The notes under the pieces are model-generated. The model made no database searches. It was not told where the DNA came from and saw nothing but the letters and a program-made list of their open reading frames with translations. Below are positions 10,330 to 23,164 of a stretch of DNA of 64,000 nucleotides, piece by piece (position 1 is the stretch's first letter; every line of letters begins with the position of its first letter). Source of the DNA: Gracilaria gracilis (lineage: Eukaryota; Rhodophyta; Florideophyceae; Gracilariales; Gracilariaceae); the NCBI GenBank assembly GCA_030374805.1, contig JARGSG010000090.1, positions 1 through 64,000 of the forward strand, given 5' to 3'. A program made the position numbers and the translations under genes.

Positions 10330-12599
10330 GACAATCAACCTGATGGGTGAGTGGCAAAGTGAGGCCCCGAGGAGCCTCCAGCTGAGGATCCCCGACCCGG
10401 AGTGGTGTTCTGATGGGCTCCTGGCCAAGGCTGGAAGAGATGAGCCTGGCCTGGAGCCTGGCTAGGCGCGCTACCATGACCCACGGGGGTACTAGTAGGC
10501 ACGCTGACGCCTGGCATCACGTCGGCACCCATCGGAGGTGGCGCGCTCGCCGTGCGCAACCGGACGGAGGTTGCCGAAGACCCCGATGTGGAGAGGAGCC
10601 TGCGTAGCGGCTAGAAGGCCGGGGTTCAGGCTAGCACCAAATAGGGGATCCTCCAAAGGGGTTTGTAGGCGTCGGGCCCATGGCCGTCGCTAGGCCTGCC
10701 ACCTGGTTGGTAGCCATCTGGTAGAGCTCGACCTGGAACCGGTTCCGGAACTCACCGATTTGGGAAAAGGATCGCATGTACTGTGCATGACGAGGCAGAG
10801 ATGCTTTCCAGAAGGGTAAGAGCTTCGACCACAGAGGTAGGACCCGCCCGCTGGAAGTTCACCACACCAGAGCTTGGCGGACCCGAGCCATTAAACCTGA
10901 AATGGCCTGGGAGTCCACCTGAGAGGGGACAGGCGCCGCAGCCGCAGCCATGACACCCCCGAGGATAGCCCGCGGAGGCCCATCAACCCGTGTGGTACTA
11001 GGGAGAAGAGGAGTGGCACCAGTATGGGCAGGCGTATTGCGTCCCTCTGGAGCGGGAGTAGGCGCTGAAGTGACCACAGGGGTAGCTGCCTGGCGATTCC
11101 ACCACGGTTGGGAATGGCTCGGGACTCCCTGGAGGTCCCTGATCGGTCGGAGCCCCGGGATAGCGCTGCTCCGCGCGGGATACAACCTTCCAGGACACCG
11201 GATCGAAAACCTCCCACCTTCTGCTTGGCTCCCCACGGGAAACTCTCCACTTGGGGTAAGCAACCGATTCCAGCTGCTCAATAGGAGTAGTCCGTACCTG
11301 CCACAATGGTTCCGATTCCAAATAGGCGAATGTCGCGAATGACCCTCGGGGGAATGAAGAACATACGACCAGGAGGTTGCACACCGTCACGGTAAATCTC
11401 GGCTTCTCGAGAACGACAATCCCAGTCAATGCCGTCACGGGCAGCCTGCAGAGCTAAGATGGCCACCAATACGGCCCATTCCGCGAGGGCAATCGACCAA
11501 ATGAGGTAATACCGATCGTGGTTACGGGTGATGTAACTCCCGAAGTAAGCCAATACCGGTGGGGTTGGGACGCTAAGCGACATCGGTACCTCATAGGCAT
11601 TCCACCATTCAGGTCGGGCCACATACCAAGAGGTTCTTCCCTTATTAGGTTGTGAGAAGAACTCCACATTATGGAACCCATGCATGACGCGGTTGAAGCT
11701 GGACCGGGTACGAATGCGAGCCTCAGTGGCAGCATCCACCCCCCACCTACGACGGTTAGCCCAATGGATGGTATTGTAAGGCCTATCGAAGCAAACCAAA
11801 TGTGGTGAAGCCGGAAGGTACTGCTGCGGAAGGGAGTCGTACTGACAGATCTTCACAACCAGACGTCGGTAATAATGGAGCTCCGGTTCAATACGAACAT
11901 ACGGCAGATCGCTGGGATAAAGCGGGGGGGATGAAATACCTCATTGGTGTGTGTCGCTGGCGGCTGTCATAGCACTCCACCCGACCCTGACGAGGTTGAG
12001 ATTCCTTATCCCGACGGTGGAGCGTTTGAGGGACGGAGCGGAGACGCTCGCAATCCCAACGAAACAAACCCAAGTAGGTATCCAAAGTCGGACGGCGCCA
12101 AGACGCCGGGAAGCGATGTGTTCCCCGGCGCCACTGGCCAGTTCCGACGGTACAGCGTCGCTTGCGACACCATTCTTGGATCGACCCCGAAGGTACCATG
12201 TTGGGAAACGTTCCAGTCGGCCGTGGTGAACGGCTCCAAACCATAATAGGAAATACCACGAGGAATCTCGGGCTCCGGACCATACGGGTCCCGGATCCCT
12301 TCGTGAATCCCTTGAGGTTGATTTGAGGAAGACGGAACCGGCTGGCTCCGAAAACCAGTTTGGATGCGGGAATGGTACAAAGCAGCACCCCGAGAACCAG
12401 ACTTGGCAATGCCGCTTCCGCGGCCGCGCGAGGGACCGGCACCCGACATGGTGTGATGAGTACCGCGAGGGAGTGGTTGAGACGGCGAGCATTCGACCGC
12501 AGGGGTGAAGCGAATCGGCTTTTTATCCACAATGGGTGAGTCACTAGAGCTGATGCTCAAAACCTCCACCCGTTCGGGGCCCCATGCTGGTTCAACCAT
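10330..12599 (-). CDS. Antisense accessory gene of element 1 (fossil)
   Basis: The minus strand, opposite to gag-pol, carries long open stretches over about 2.2 kb. One (11278-11856) contains a VPTPPVLAYFGS motif followed by a hydrophobic helix ending ILALQAARDG. Another stretch, near 10.7-10.8 kb, reads FRNRFQVELYQM. Both have counterparts in element 2 on its antisense strand (VPTPPVLAYFGS, LLALQASREG and FRDQFQQIIYHL), in the same order and position. Similarity in protein between two diverged elements argues for a real gene rather than a chance ORF. The function is unknown. The single hydrophobic stretch could be a membrane segment, but no envelope family is recognised. The region is broken in this copy. 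Confidence 0.65.
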
Positions 12600-13330
12600 T
12601 AAGGCATCGGCATTGGTCGCCGATGGCGCGCCGTCCCTTGAGGTTACCGCGTCCGATTGACCAACATGGGGGAACCGACAATCGCCGTGTACCGCTACGG
12701 GTGCGAGCCCGCACGCTGGTACCAGGGCTACCCATGTGGTTCAAATAAGGATCGGGGGTCACCATAAACGGATTCAACCTTGTCGGTCGGACGAAAAGCC
12801 ACGGTGGCGCGAGCCCGCGTAGACAAACCACAAAGGGGTGCGAAGGTAACCAGAAGGGATAACGGTGGAACAACCTCGATGGAGTCAGCGGCAATGCCTC
12901 GAAGGGTTGGTACTCGAACCTCGAAGGGACAGAGAAACACGCCGCAACCAAGTGGGCGCCAAAATCCTTCACGGTACAGTGCCCACACGAGCTCGAAGGC
13001 GCAACCCGCCACCCCCACTGGGTATACCGACACGGTAAAAGGGTCCAAGCCGGGCAGCCAAAAAGGCAGAACCTTGGAGGTATGCAATGGGCGCGCGTCG
13101 CGCCTAAACCACAAATGGGGATGAATAGGCCGCTGTCGGTGATAACCAAAGAGGTGGATAGAGCCGCAATCGGTGATGACCAAGGTGGTGAACAGAGTGC
13201 GTTCGGTGATGCCGAACCGACGCGACGCACGGCGTGAGATGGCACGAAGGCTGCGACAGGGACCAAATTGGTACGACGATGCAACCGACTTGGTAAAAGG
13301 ATCTAGTAGCCACGAGGGCGTGGCTCAAGG

Positions 13331-13343
13331 TAGGAAGGGGGTC
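13331..13343 (+). other. Polypurine tract before the 3' LTR
   Basis: TAGGAAGGGGGTC lies directly against the TG of the 3' LTR, where the plus-strand primer of a retroelement is expected. Confidence 0.7.
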
Positions 13344-13850
13344 TGTAGTACAATGAGACCTCATTGGGTTGGTGCCACGTGGGCTACTGGTGCGCCTTGC
13401 TGGCTGCACTGTACCCAATTGGTATTCTGTATTTTATAATTTCTAATTTCTAATTTATAGTCTAGGATAGCTTAGCATTGCTGGCCCATGACAGTAGGTC
13501 ATGGGTGCAGCCGGTGACGTCATGCCCACATGGGAGATCGGCGTCGGTGCACCTCGTATATATTACGGTGCACCTCGCCTTCCCCCTTGGGTATTGTAAA
13601 GTCAGGCACCATTAGGGCAGTAACTATACCATCTTGGTCACTTGCTACTCTATTACTATTCAGGTTTTACCGCGCGTCGACGTCTACTACCGTACACCTA
13701 CACGGTCTAGACTAGTTGCCCCGCCGTTTGCCCCTGCGGGTTTCAGGTGCCCTACTACCATATTGGTTGTGTGTTTTTCCCCTTTAGGTTGAGCCCTCGC
13801 GCGCTCCCTCTACCAGGCGGACCCCAAACCTTATCGGTATTTGTACGACA
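13344..13850 (+). repeat. 3' LTR of element 1 (507 bp)
   Basis: Near-identical copy of 2322-2829 with the same TGTAGTAC start and GTACGACA end, followed by the ACGGA duplication. Confidence 0.93.
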
Positions 13851-13855
13851 ACGGA
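13851..13855. repeat. Target-site duplication ACGGA (right copy)
   Basis: Matches 2317-2321 and marks the right edge of the insertion. Confidence 0.9.
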
Positions 13856-14704
13856 AAGTAGACCTCAACGAGGCCTTGGCTCTAGCTTGAGTTCCGCTTG
13901 CGCACGGTCTTCTGCCCCATTCCCGGAGGACACCGCCACTTATCCGGACAAGCTATCCACCTCCGTCACTGAGAAGCACCGATCCGTCGTTACGGCCTTT
14001 TATTTATCATTATTTCGTACACTCTTTCTGTTTTCCCCTCTTACGGCTTCGTTACACTTCACCCTGTTGTACAGGTTTGCCCTTTTTGTCTCGGGATTAT
14101 TCCCCGCTCTCACGAGTCTGTGCTCCGCAGTGCGGCTCGTTTTGCTACCTTCTATCTCGCCTATTTTGTTACGGGATACGCCACACCCATTGGATTCCAT
14201 CCTTTTGGCACCCCGATTGTCACCCCCAACCTCCGTCTGTAAGTTAGGAAGAAGCCGCCCGGAGTTACGCCCGGCACGTGTCAGCCTCATCGGAGGGTTC
14301 TTCCACTGCTCTACCCCAATAGAGAGTAAGGCTGAACACCTTGTGTGCATAGCCGCTGTCGCGGTTTGTGTTCTCTCTTTCCGTTCCCGGCTTTGCCCCA
14401 CATCTAGAAATGGCAGGTGTGGTGCAAGGCCTGTCCAGTACAACTGGTCAAACGTCATTTATTACGTGGGGATAGGGGCTGTCACGTACGAGGCCTGACT
14501 TAATTCCTCTCGAAAGGGAGTCAGGTGTCGACTGGTTCTATTTAAAACGGTGCACAGTCGGAGGCAGCCCCTCCTAAACGGGCAAGCCTGTGCTGTGTGT
14601 TAAAGAATCCCTCGGGGTGTTCTGGGTTAGCCATTCACTGAGGAAAGTAACATGCTAATACAAACAACAAAAACGGACAGACTTTATGCTCCCTTTTAAG
14701 GTCT
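13856..14704. other. Flank of element 1; one 203-codon ORF without recognisable features
   Basis: A plus-strand ORF (13887-14498) is rich in Leu, Ser and Arg and matches nothing I know. A TATTTAAAA box lies near 14540. This is the continuation of the sequence interrupted at 2316. I see no supported gene here. Confidence 0.3.
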
Positions 14705-15771
14705 ATGTTTGAAAAGAAGGGAGAAGACGCTCTGGAAATTTTCACGGCAAAATTCGGACAGAATACGTCCAGATATCTTGGAGAGCACGAACGTAGCAAA
14801 AACGCTCTCCTAAACGCGCTCAGGAAGGAGATCAGCGGCATACCAAAAGAGGGAAACCCCGATGATATCCTGATGCAGATAAAAGACGGGACTTATCCGT
14901 TAGAAGATGAGGTAGAAGGAGAGGATAGCGAAGAGAAGGTTGATAGCAAAACCGATGAAGACACGGAGGATGAAAACAGTAGCGGGGATAAATCGGAGGG
15001 CGTTGAGCTTAAATCCAAAGCCGGTGAAGGCAGTGGCGATAGTCACATCACGGCGATGCTAAGGAAAATGGAAAAATCCCGTCAAAAGGATATTAGCGTT
15101 CTGAACGCAAAGCATGAGCAACTCCAAAGTGAACTTCAGAAGTTAAAGAAGAAGGATCGTAGCACCAAAAAGAAAGATTTATTGGAGACTCTGGTTCGAG
15201 TCACAACTAGAACAGTCGTCGAGAACGGCGACGAAACCAAGAATGATTCCTCAGGTTCTGATGATGACGATTTTGGCGGCAGTTCTTCTACTTCTTTGCG
15301 AAAGAATAAAAATCGAACATTCGATTCTTTAAGAAATTCGCGCGTGGTCCCTTCCCGGAACAAACCGTCCTTGTGGACTCTCTTGAAGGAGAGAACATGT
15401 TACGAAAAGCCTTCACTAATTATCCGACTATTTTACCTTGGACTGAAGCTCGACACCTAAGTAGTCTACGTAATAAACAGGAAACGTGCACGTTGGCAAA
15501 GATCATTGATTGCATCATCAATTCTCAATGTATTATCCGTGCCAAGAACCAACCTGCAATTGAACTTTCAATTTGGCGCCTCGCTGCCGTTGTTATGGCA
15601 GATAAGACTGGAAGTTGGGCTGCAGCGCGAGAGCTAGAGAAGGAGCATGACAAACTGGTGAGTGAATTCCTGAGGCGGAAGCTCCAGAAGTCGGCTAAGT
15701 TACAAAAGAAACTATTGGCCCCGACCAGGAAGGATAAGTGTGCCCTGTCTGAAGGCAGGGAGACGTCTTAG
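14705..15771 (+). CDS. Charged coiled-coil ORFs, possible gag-like relic
   Basis: Two overlapping open stretches lie here. The first (14705-15460) starts with a short helical segment, then a long Glu/Asp/Ser/Lys-rich tract and a Lys-rich coiled coil (about residues 120-165). The second (15373-15771) contains a helical, tryptophan-containing tract (WTEARHLSSL, IELSIWRLAAVVMADK) that looks like folded protein. Further open sequence with WVWLNPERV continues to about 16.25 kb. Acidic coiled-coil proteins followed by a compact helical domain occur as gag-like products of tyrosine-recombinase retroelements, but no diagnostic motif is visible, so this is a guess. If it is one, it is a broken fossil. 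Confidence 0.35.
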
Positions 15772-16910
15772 AGAGGTTTATAAAAACATTGACAACAACA
15801 ACAAATATGAACTTAAGTGCACCGGATAAGCGGGATATGTTTTCCCTACCGTGATTCTCTTCTTGTGGAGGGGAGCAGCAAGGGAGTACAAGCAAGCGGC
15901 AGAGTCAGTGGTACCAAAAACGGAAGATCGTTGAGGAAATCGAGTACAATCTTGTTACAGGGCTCAACGGGCTCTATGCTGGACATGTCTTCTCATGTGG
16001 AAATTACAATCAGGAGAGAAACGCTATCTAATGGTTGGCGACCAACTACATACGGGACGTCGGGGCAGAATCCTTCCGCCAAAATTATTTCGATGCGGGG
16101 TTTTCTGTAGAACAGCAGGGAACCGATTTTGAGTACACCAACCTACGAACGTGGGTCTGGTTGAACCCAGAACGCGTCTCTTTGCCAGCTCACGGGCTGG
16201 CTGCCTCAGCCGACATCCTGACCCTATTACCAGAATACATCCAAGGAACGTAACGCAGGCGTTATAATAATGCTAAGGACATCGATCGGTTATTCACGCG
16301 TTATTTTGTAGAGTTGTTTAATGCTAATCAAAGTTTGAAGTCGTCAGGAGTCGCGCAAGCTAAAGCCGCTCTGTAATTTTATTTACCGCACTTACAAGAA
16401 AAACTCTCATTATCACCTTTAAGCATCCGCGGCTGGGCGGTGAGTCGCCCAACCGAGCATCATGGAGTATGTCCGGAGATCGTCGTATACGCCCGGGTGG
16501 GGATCTAAGCTTGTCACCTGAGCCAACTGAGTGTATACAGAATTATAGTAAATAATTTTCAAATAATATAGACAATGCTTCATGGGAGTGCATTTCGAGT
16601 GCTCTTGTAACCACTGCACTCTGAGTACACTCTAAAGACACACTAAGGACGCCAACTTTTGACACAGGTATATAATCCAGAAGTAAGTATTCCAAAATGT
16701 CGAGAATCGTACAAATTATGATAGAAATACGTATCGCTTAAAATATAGAAACTGGGTTTCTGGACAGAGAGGTACCGCATGCTTTTGTATTCTATATGAA
16801 AACTAGATACCTTTAAGGAATAGGTATTGTTAGCTTGTTATGCAATATGTTTCCTTTCTCGTCGGTCGTATCGTCGGAATAGGTCCCTAATACCTAAACT
16901 GCGGAGAAAT

Positions 16911-19900
16911 TTAGCTCTTTAGTCCTCGGAGTGTACTATTAGACCCGTCATAAGACGCTTTCGTGTGATTCAGGAGAAAGTCACACCGCAGCCTTGGGTC
17001 AATGAAGTACGTGCGAATGGCACCTCTCCCACTTGCTCCACCTGCAAGTGTTGAAGGATATCTGTGTTCAACCACGCCGATATGTCTCCTCAGGATAGAA
17101 ATATCTTCGGCAGTTTCCCTCGTGAATGCCTGTTCACGGCGACGACGTAGGTATAGTTGATCCTGCTCACCCCGTTCCATTCCAGACGCCCAAGAACTCA
17201 AAAAAACTGTGTACTGTTGAGAGCACCCGAACGACTGCACCACTTCCTCCTCGAAGGTAAAGCTGATAATGCCTTCTATACAACCATAATAGACATCCCA
17301 GGCTGCAGTTGATACTTGCATTTCGACAGCCACGTAAGAAGAGGGCCTACAAGTGCCTTGATGTGCAGACACTTCTAGAAGAGTATCTCCGTGGTTGTAC
17401 CTCAGGCAACGTGCGAACCTTACATCAACAACACGTGCAACTAGTCTTTTAGCATCTGCGCTAGACAGGGAGAGCTTCCGTGAAAAGTAACCAGAAAGCA
17501 GCCTGCGAATCGTTGAACCACGTTGTCCCATTTCTCCCAGTTTTCCATTTACATATGGTCCCTTAAGTTCGTAGACACCGTACGCCACTGCGCTCTCCTC
17601 CCCAGTTGAGACGTCGAAAGGGACACTGTAAAATGCCCTGTAACTTTCGGCAAACATGAGCCTTCTGTATGTAGCAGCGGCCGCTCGATTCCTCGAATGA
17701 TGGCGTTGATTAATCCAGCCGATATACTTCTCTACCCAGTACTGAGATGTGTTTCGTAGTGGGCCACAATTTTGTATGCTCTCTGGTAGATGGAGCAGTA
17801 GATGGAAAACATATTTTGCAAGACGAACCCTAGACAAGTCATGGCCCACAAAGTATCGCTCGTAATCCTGAATGAACTCTTCAACTATAGAACGCAGTTG
17901 CTCCACTTCATCTGAATGGATTGAGGTCCAGAAGCATATGTCCACTACTTGTACGAAGCGGTGGAGAACGTCCAGGTACTGTGGCGAAATGAAGCCGTCG
18001 AAAATTATCAACATATAGCACAATGTAAACTGCTTGTGCTCCGCAGTTTTCCATTGCCTGAAGGCAGTGAGTGGTCTTGGAGATGAGGATATTTGCGGAT
18101 TAACACCATTCTTGAATGAGACAATCTCTTCATCTAATATTTTCACAGTTGTGTTGCTGAGAGCACACGCCTCAGAATCGCTGGTGAGTATAAACTCCAG
18201 TAAATGCGATTGCACGTTGTAACAAAGGTGCATTATGTCAATCGGGAACGAGTGATAAGGAATCATTGTTGGCAACCTAAATAGCACAGATCTGTTCTGA
18301 ATTCCAGTGTCGGTAACGACCTTCTGTCGTTGACGCTCGTTTGAGGCGTTATCAAGTTGGTCAGAAATGTTTTCGATAGATTCCCGGGTTCTTAAAGTCG
18401 GACGAAATGATGAAATATGGTCAGTATGGGATGGGCTCTCTATAGATCTCTCAGAAAATATCCACAACGGATAGTAGTAATGTGAGGAATAGACACCTCT
18501 TATTTCACAATAGCGGCATGGGAATCTTGCGTTGTGCCCGGCCAACCCTGCCACTTTCATCAATGCTGCTAAATCCGTTGTGACTAGAGGCAAATGTATC
18601 CTCACCCTTCTTTGGTTGCCATCGAAAAAACGCATTAGGATACCACCGTCCTTTTGGCTTTGTAACACTTCATTCACTAAGGGTATGAAGTATGACTGCA
18701 AGTCCTTAGGCTGGCTTTCATCGGTAATAATTGAAAGTGGAAGGACGTTATGAACCTGGTATCTATGAGAAGGAGCCAAGTTTAGCAAAACCGCCACCAG
18801 TGGCCACACATCTCCACTCCTGTTCGTGAAAGCTTGAAATCCATCAGTCGATACCATTATGTACACATCGAAAGATATATCTTCCTCTTCAAAGATTCGA
18901 TTAGACAGTTCTTGATAAAGAGAACCATCAAAGTAATCACGTAATAAGCCAGGTTCGGAATCTCTATTTGCAATGTACCCGTACAGCTGCAAAAACTGTT
19001 TCTCATTTGCCACCATACGCTTTATTCGTGGAATCAGCGGGATATACTTGTAACTACCAAGCCTTTCCTAACCTTTCTCTGGCTTCTGCTTGCCACAAAT
19101 GGTGCACCGCAACGCTGGACTTGCTCCTTCGAGAGTGGCAAAACAGCAATGACCGCGACAAGTATCGTACTTCTCTTCTGAAGAAGTTAATCCAACCACC
19201 CTCCCCATGATATCCACGACTGTGTTCCACTCCTTCATTGGCGCACTAATCACTTTCAATAAGTCGTCCATCACAGAATTAGAGAGCGCGTGCTTGTAAA
19301 ACAGATCAACCCATTGCTTATTACCTCGTATCCAAGTCAAATTCACTGATTCCTGCTCTTCAGCAAGCCGATATCCATCACTGACATTTTCAGTATCGAA
19401 GTAGTTTGACAGTGCCGATTGATTAAAAGATTGAGCTTCTAAACTCGCAAACGTAGCTTCGTTGCATTCTACAAAATGCGGCGGTTCATTTGAATAACAA
19501 ATATCCGTCACACCCTCCAATTCTTCGTCCTCATCGTTTCCCGTGTGTGATGCATTCTTTTGTTCTGGCATCGTCCTTGAGTGATGAGAAAATTCCTCAT
19601 TCTCATTTTCTTGGTTCTCATTGAATACGTATACCGATGACTGAAGAAGTTCCGATTCCTGGATTGCCAATCCATCCAAATGCAATGAACCGGGAGGAAG
19701 TGGTGAACGTCTTGAGCACACCATTGCAGTACTGACGGATTCTCCATCTGTATCATGTTCTACCAGAGATTCATATATTTCGAAATGATACTCTTGTGCA
19801 CAGTTGCTCACTTGGGGACCCCACTTAAAGGGGCCACGTCCCATATCTGCTCGCCTCTTATTCGCGTTTCTTCGGTGCCCGAGCATAGTAGTCCTACAAA

Positions 19901-19970
19901 CCGGTGTTCCTAGGGGACAGCGACATTCAAACCATGGCGGACATGCGTATCGGAGCTGCTCATTATCCAT
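16911..19970 (-). CDS. CACTA/EnSpm-like TNP2-type DDE transposase
   Basis: About 1,020 codons from the ATG at 19970 to a TAA at 16911, in one frame, with a single in-frame TAG at 19068-19070. The N-terminus has a CRCPL...CRTTMLGHRR zinc-finger-like motif. An acidic middle part is followed by CTICGKQK and YIPLIPRIKRM, the entry to the TNP2 domain. Core motifs are STDGFQAF (catalytic Asp), VWPLVAVLLNLAPSHR, PKDLQSYFIPLVNEV and GHNARFPCRYCEIRG, all in TNP2 order, with a later QYWVEKYIGW motif. TNP2-type enzymes bind the terminal repeats of CACTA elements and catalyse excision. The stop lies between the zinc finger and the core. A tiny intron there is possible but less likely because the frame is kept. 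Terminal CACTA repeats were not found. Confidence 0.85.
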
Positions 19971-20213
19971 CCTTATGACACAATGTTTTGGAAAACAAGT
20001 TTCATGTACTCGTAGAATGGGTAAGGACTAAAGTCAGATGAGGTTGCCTTTCCATTTCACTTGGTAAGCAATATGTATACCATATTTTGCGCACTTACAA
20101 GAGAAAGATAGATAGTATTTTGAAAACGTCTTCCCTTCGAAGGCTTCTCCGTCCAAACAAGATATTCTGATGCATTCACTGGAATAAGTCTCGTCTTCCT
20201 CTGATACTCTGAG

Positions 20214-21950
20214 ATGGACTCCACTCGTGATAGGGCTGGCAATGTGATAGAGATTCTAAACCACCAAAAAAAACTCATCATGGGTGTGAAAGAACAAGTT
20301 CGAGAGCTTTCGGAGAGTCTCCGGGTGCTTCTTCCTCAAACGTACCTTCATAGAATTCCAAAGCCCAGACAAGGCACAGATTTCCGAAGAACATTGAGCG
20401 TTGCCGCTTGGATGCGGAAAGAAATAGATACATATAATTCAAGGAGGGCACCCCATGAAGCCAAATGCATGCAATTTTCCAATGAAGTTGAAAACGAACG
20501 CCTCAACTGCGATGCACTTCGAAGCTTAGAAGGGATTCTCTACTACCATCTTGGTCCCGATGTCGTCGGTGCAATGACTTGGGAGCAAGCATATTCGAAG
20601 TACCCCAGAACTTGTGAGGTTATTGTTCGTGAAGCTGCAAAGACAGTTGACTTAATGGTTTTTGCTCAAGCTTCGGGTCAATGAGCAATACGAATGCTGA
20701 TCGCAGATAAAATGAAATCGAAGAAGAGGACTGCAAGCAGAACTGCAAACCCCTCAAATGCAGCTCGTGGATCCAACTCAGGTACATTCAATCCTGCTGT
20801 TGACTTACGTACCTCAGTAGCACGTAGTGCTGCGGTGAGGAGTGAGTCAACAGCACCGCCTCTCTTACATCCATCCATTCCCGCTCACCTGCAGACAAAT
20901 GTTGAAAACTCACTCATGGATACAAATGAACAACAAAACGAGTCAGTAGCAGTTTCAAATCGCACATCTCAAAGCGTAAGACTGACATTATCTTTGTCCT
21001 CACCTGGGCGGGATCCATATTATCCACCAGCATCTGCACCACCTTCTGCGGTGACTCACGCTCAAAGCCGCGTACTACCAACGTTTTCATCCCCCGACAG
21101 GAATGTTCTTCAATCAAACTCAGCACTACCTTCTACTCCAAGTCCTGCAGCACTAGCTGGAAAACAGCCACTGTTGAACTGTACATCCTCGGTTGCTCCT
21201 GCTCAGCGTACTCTCTCAACTTCAATTTCCCCAACGAGCCCCGCGGCACTAGCTGGGGGTGCAAACCCAAACCAGTCGTCGGTGTACGCCATTATTCCTG
21301 ACACAGGTTTCACAGATGGTGGTTCAATTCAACGGAACAAGAGATTGCAGTTAGAACCTGAAAGTGTACCTTTTTCACAAGATGGAGTGACTCACCAGAT
21401 TAGAAGGCTCTCGAATATTTGTCCGCAAAATAGGTCGCTTCTAACATCAGCTCGCAATATGACACCGTTCTATTGCATGGAAGAAGCGATTGAAGCCAAT
21501 GAGTATGTTGTACAGCAAAACAACATGGAAACTAGAACTCATCAAAACAGTTCTAGCACGCTTACATGTAGCGTAAAAAGTCCTTTCAAAAGGTCTCAAG
21601 TCGAAGGTGTTGGTGAAAGAGCGGGATACTGCCTCAACAGGGAAAGAAGTCCTTTGGAGTTCCGAGAAAACGTAATTTCGCACACGGCCTCCCCCACGGA
21701 GGATGAAAATAGAGTTTCAATCATTCACCCATTGTTAAGTGATGCGGGACGACAAACCCAAATTGAGAGAGAAAGATTGCCTCTAGATGTGGAAAGGTGG
21801 ACACAATGTAATATGCGCGATAAGCAGTTCTCATCTCAAAGGCATCTCAAAACGAAAAGGTATGGTCCACGTCCTCCTCCACTCCCTCGCTCAAGGATCA
21901 TACCATTGAAAGCGAGAAGAGGTTCCAAATCATTGAGAGGACGGCGCTAG
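20214..21950 (+). CDS. Partner ORF of the CACTA-like element, function unknown
   Basis: Divergent from the transposase, with starts 243 bases apart. One frame of about 578 codons from ATG 20214 to TAG 21950, with a single in-frame TGA at 20682-20684. The first 150 residues are helical with an aromatic-rich tract (SLEGILYYHLGPDVVGAMTW). The rest is Ser/Thr/Pro-rich and disordered, with a repeated SPAALAG motif, and ends in a basic Arg/Lys/Pro tail. CACTA elements typically encode a second, poorly conserved DNA-binding protein besides the transposase. Its position, the shared intergenic promoter region and the basic tail fit that role, but no family is recognised. Confidence 0.5.
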
Positions 21951-23164
21951 AAACTGCGGAGAATTGCTTTGTACAGTACGATTGAGGCCTTGCGTATTGT
22001 ACTAGTGTTCGCCTCTCTACATCTGATATTCCTTTGCCGACCTCACTTGTGAATCCTCGTTAATAAACTGTTTTCTTGAGAATAGTACCACATTCAGTAC
22101 ATTGTATACATTCATCATAAAATCCAAAAGCGTGAAAGTGTGTTAGCAAAACCAATATGAACCTCTTGTTGAAGTACTTGAGATGGGAAATTTGTGAGTA
22201 CACTCACATAATGGGATGTGGAGGCCAAGTGAAAGTCAAAAATGAAACAACCATAATCACTAGTTCTTGAGAGTAACTCCGATTTAAGCTCCTCTAGCAC
22301 ACGCCTACCTTTTCAGATCAAGTGCCTGGCCTACGTTTTGGTACGAATGGTTGCTGTCATGCCCACACAAAAGAACACAAACAGAAGTTAGATGCTCACA
22401 ATACAGGGCTAGTTCAGTGGTCAAATGTGCAACGGTACACAATATCTTACCATTTTCTTGTGGTGGTACATCCAGAATGTATGCCGTTATTACGGCCACC
22501 CATGAGCACGAAATATGTCGGCAAAGTTTTCATATCATAAAGCCTCACGTGGTTCAGCTTATTATTTCTTGAGGTACCATGCTTAACTTTCAGCTCACGG
22601 TTTGGGGTTTTAAAATACAATAGCATAATACCAGTAACTGCGATGCCTCAGCTGACCCAGATCGGATGAAAGGAGCTCTGAACCAGCAATATTACCTTCG
22701 CTATTGTTGCGCTCTTAGCTCAGCAGTAGGGCGAGCTTTCCAATTCCTTTCTTCTAATGAGGCAGGAAGGTTAGAATTAAAGCGACGTTGAACGTGAATT
22801 GTATTCCGGGGTGCTCACTTGGGAAAACCCCAGCTAAGTCGACTTTGTCAGTAGCGACGTAGATTTAGAATTTGATAACGTCGCAGAGGAATGTTTTGTG
22901 GTACAGGAAAAGTTTTTCACGTAAGCAAAGAGCTTGACAGTAGCGTGGCCTGACTTTTGCATCTATCTGGAACACAGAAATACGCCTGTCGATGTCTTTG
23001 TAAAGCAAAGACCACGCGAGTGTGTTCCATGTGCAGCCGGCCAGATGCTGCCAAAGACGGCATTTTGCGAAGACATGATGCAGGAATTTCTCTCAAACTT
23101 ACAGACAGTGGGCGTTTTCCGGGAGTTGGAACGGAGATTAGTACCATGCGTCAATGAAATAAGA
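21951..23164. other. Non-coding interval, probable right side of the CACTA-like element
   Basis: Only short ORFs without features. A GAGGTACC-CATGCTT motif near 22573 also occurs near 16770 on the other side of the transposase, and several GGTAC-containing stretches lie between 22340 and 22580. These could be subterminal motifs, but I could not define terminal inverted repeats. Confidence 0.3.
22711..22785 (+). tRNA. tRNA-like sequence (degenerate), possible tRNA relic or SINE head
   Basis: TAGCTCAGCAGTAGG (22716-22730) fits the A-box consensus of tRNA genes, with a GCTC/GAGC D-stem. GGTTAGAATTA (22769-22779) is a weak B box, agreeing at most but not all positions. The acceptor stem pairs poorly and I cannot assign an anticodon, so a functional tRNA is unlikely. 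Confidence 0.25.

Larger units (their letters stand above)
2322..13850 (+). mobile_element. Ty3/Gypsy-type LTR retroelement, element 1 (fossil, young by its LTRs)
   Basis: An 11.5-kb element with paired LTRs, a primer-binding site, gag, pol (protease, reverse transcriptase, RNase H, integrase, chromodomain-like tail), a long 3' region with an antisense gene, and a purine tract before the 3' LTR. The order protease-RT-RNase H-integrase and the chromodomain-like tail place it near the chromoviruses. The LTRs differ at only about three positions in 508, so insertion was recent; a date in years needs a lineage-specific rate. The ends are complete, but the coding part is broken at a few places (about two to four), so this copy is probably not autonomous. 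Confidence 0.93.

Noticed and set aside
9762-10343. 193-codon plus-strand ORF after pol in element 1
   Set aside because: Overlaps the hairpin, shows no motif and has no counterpart in element 2.
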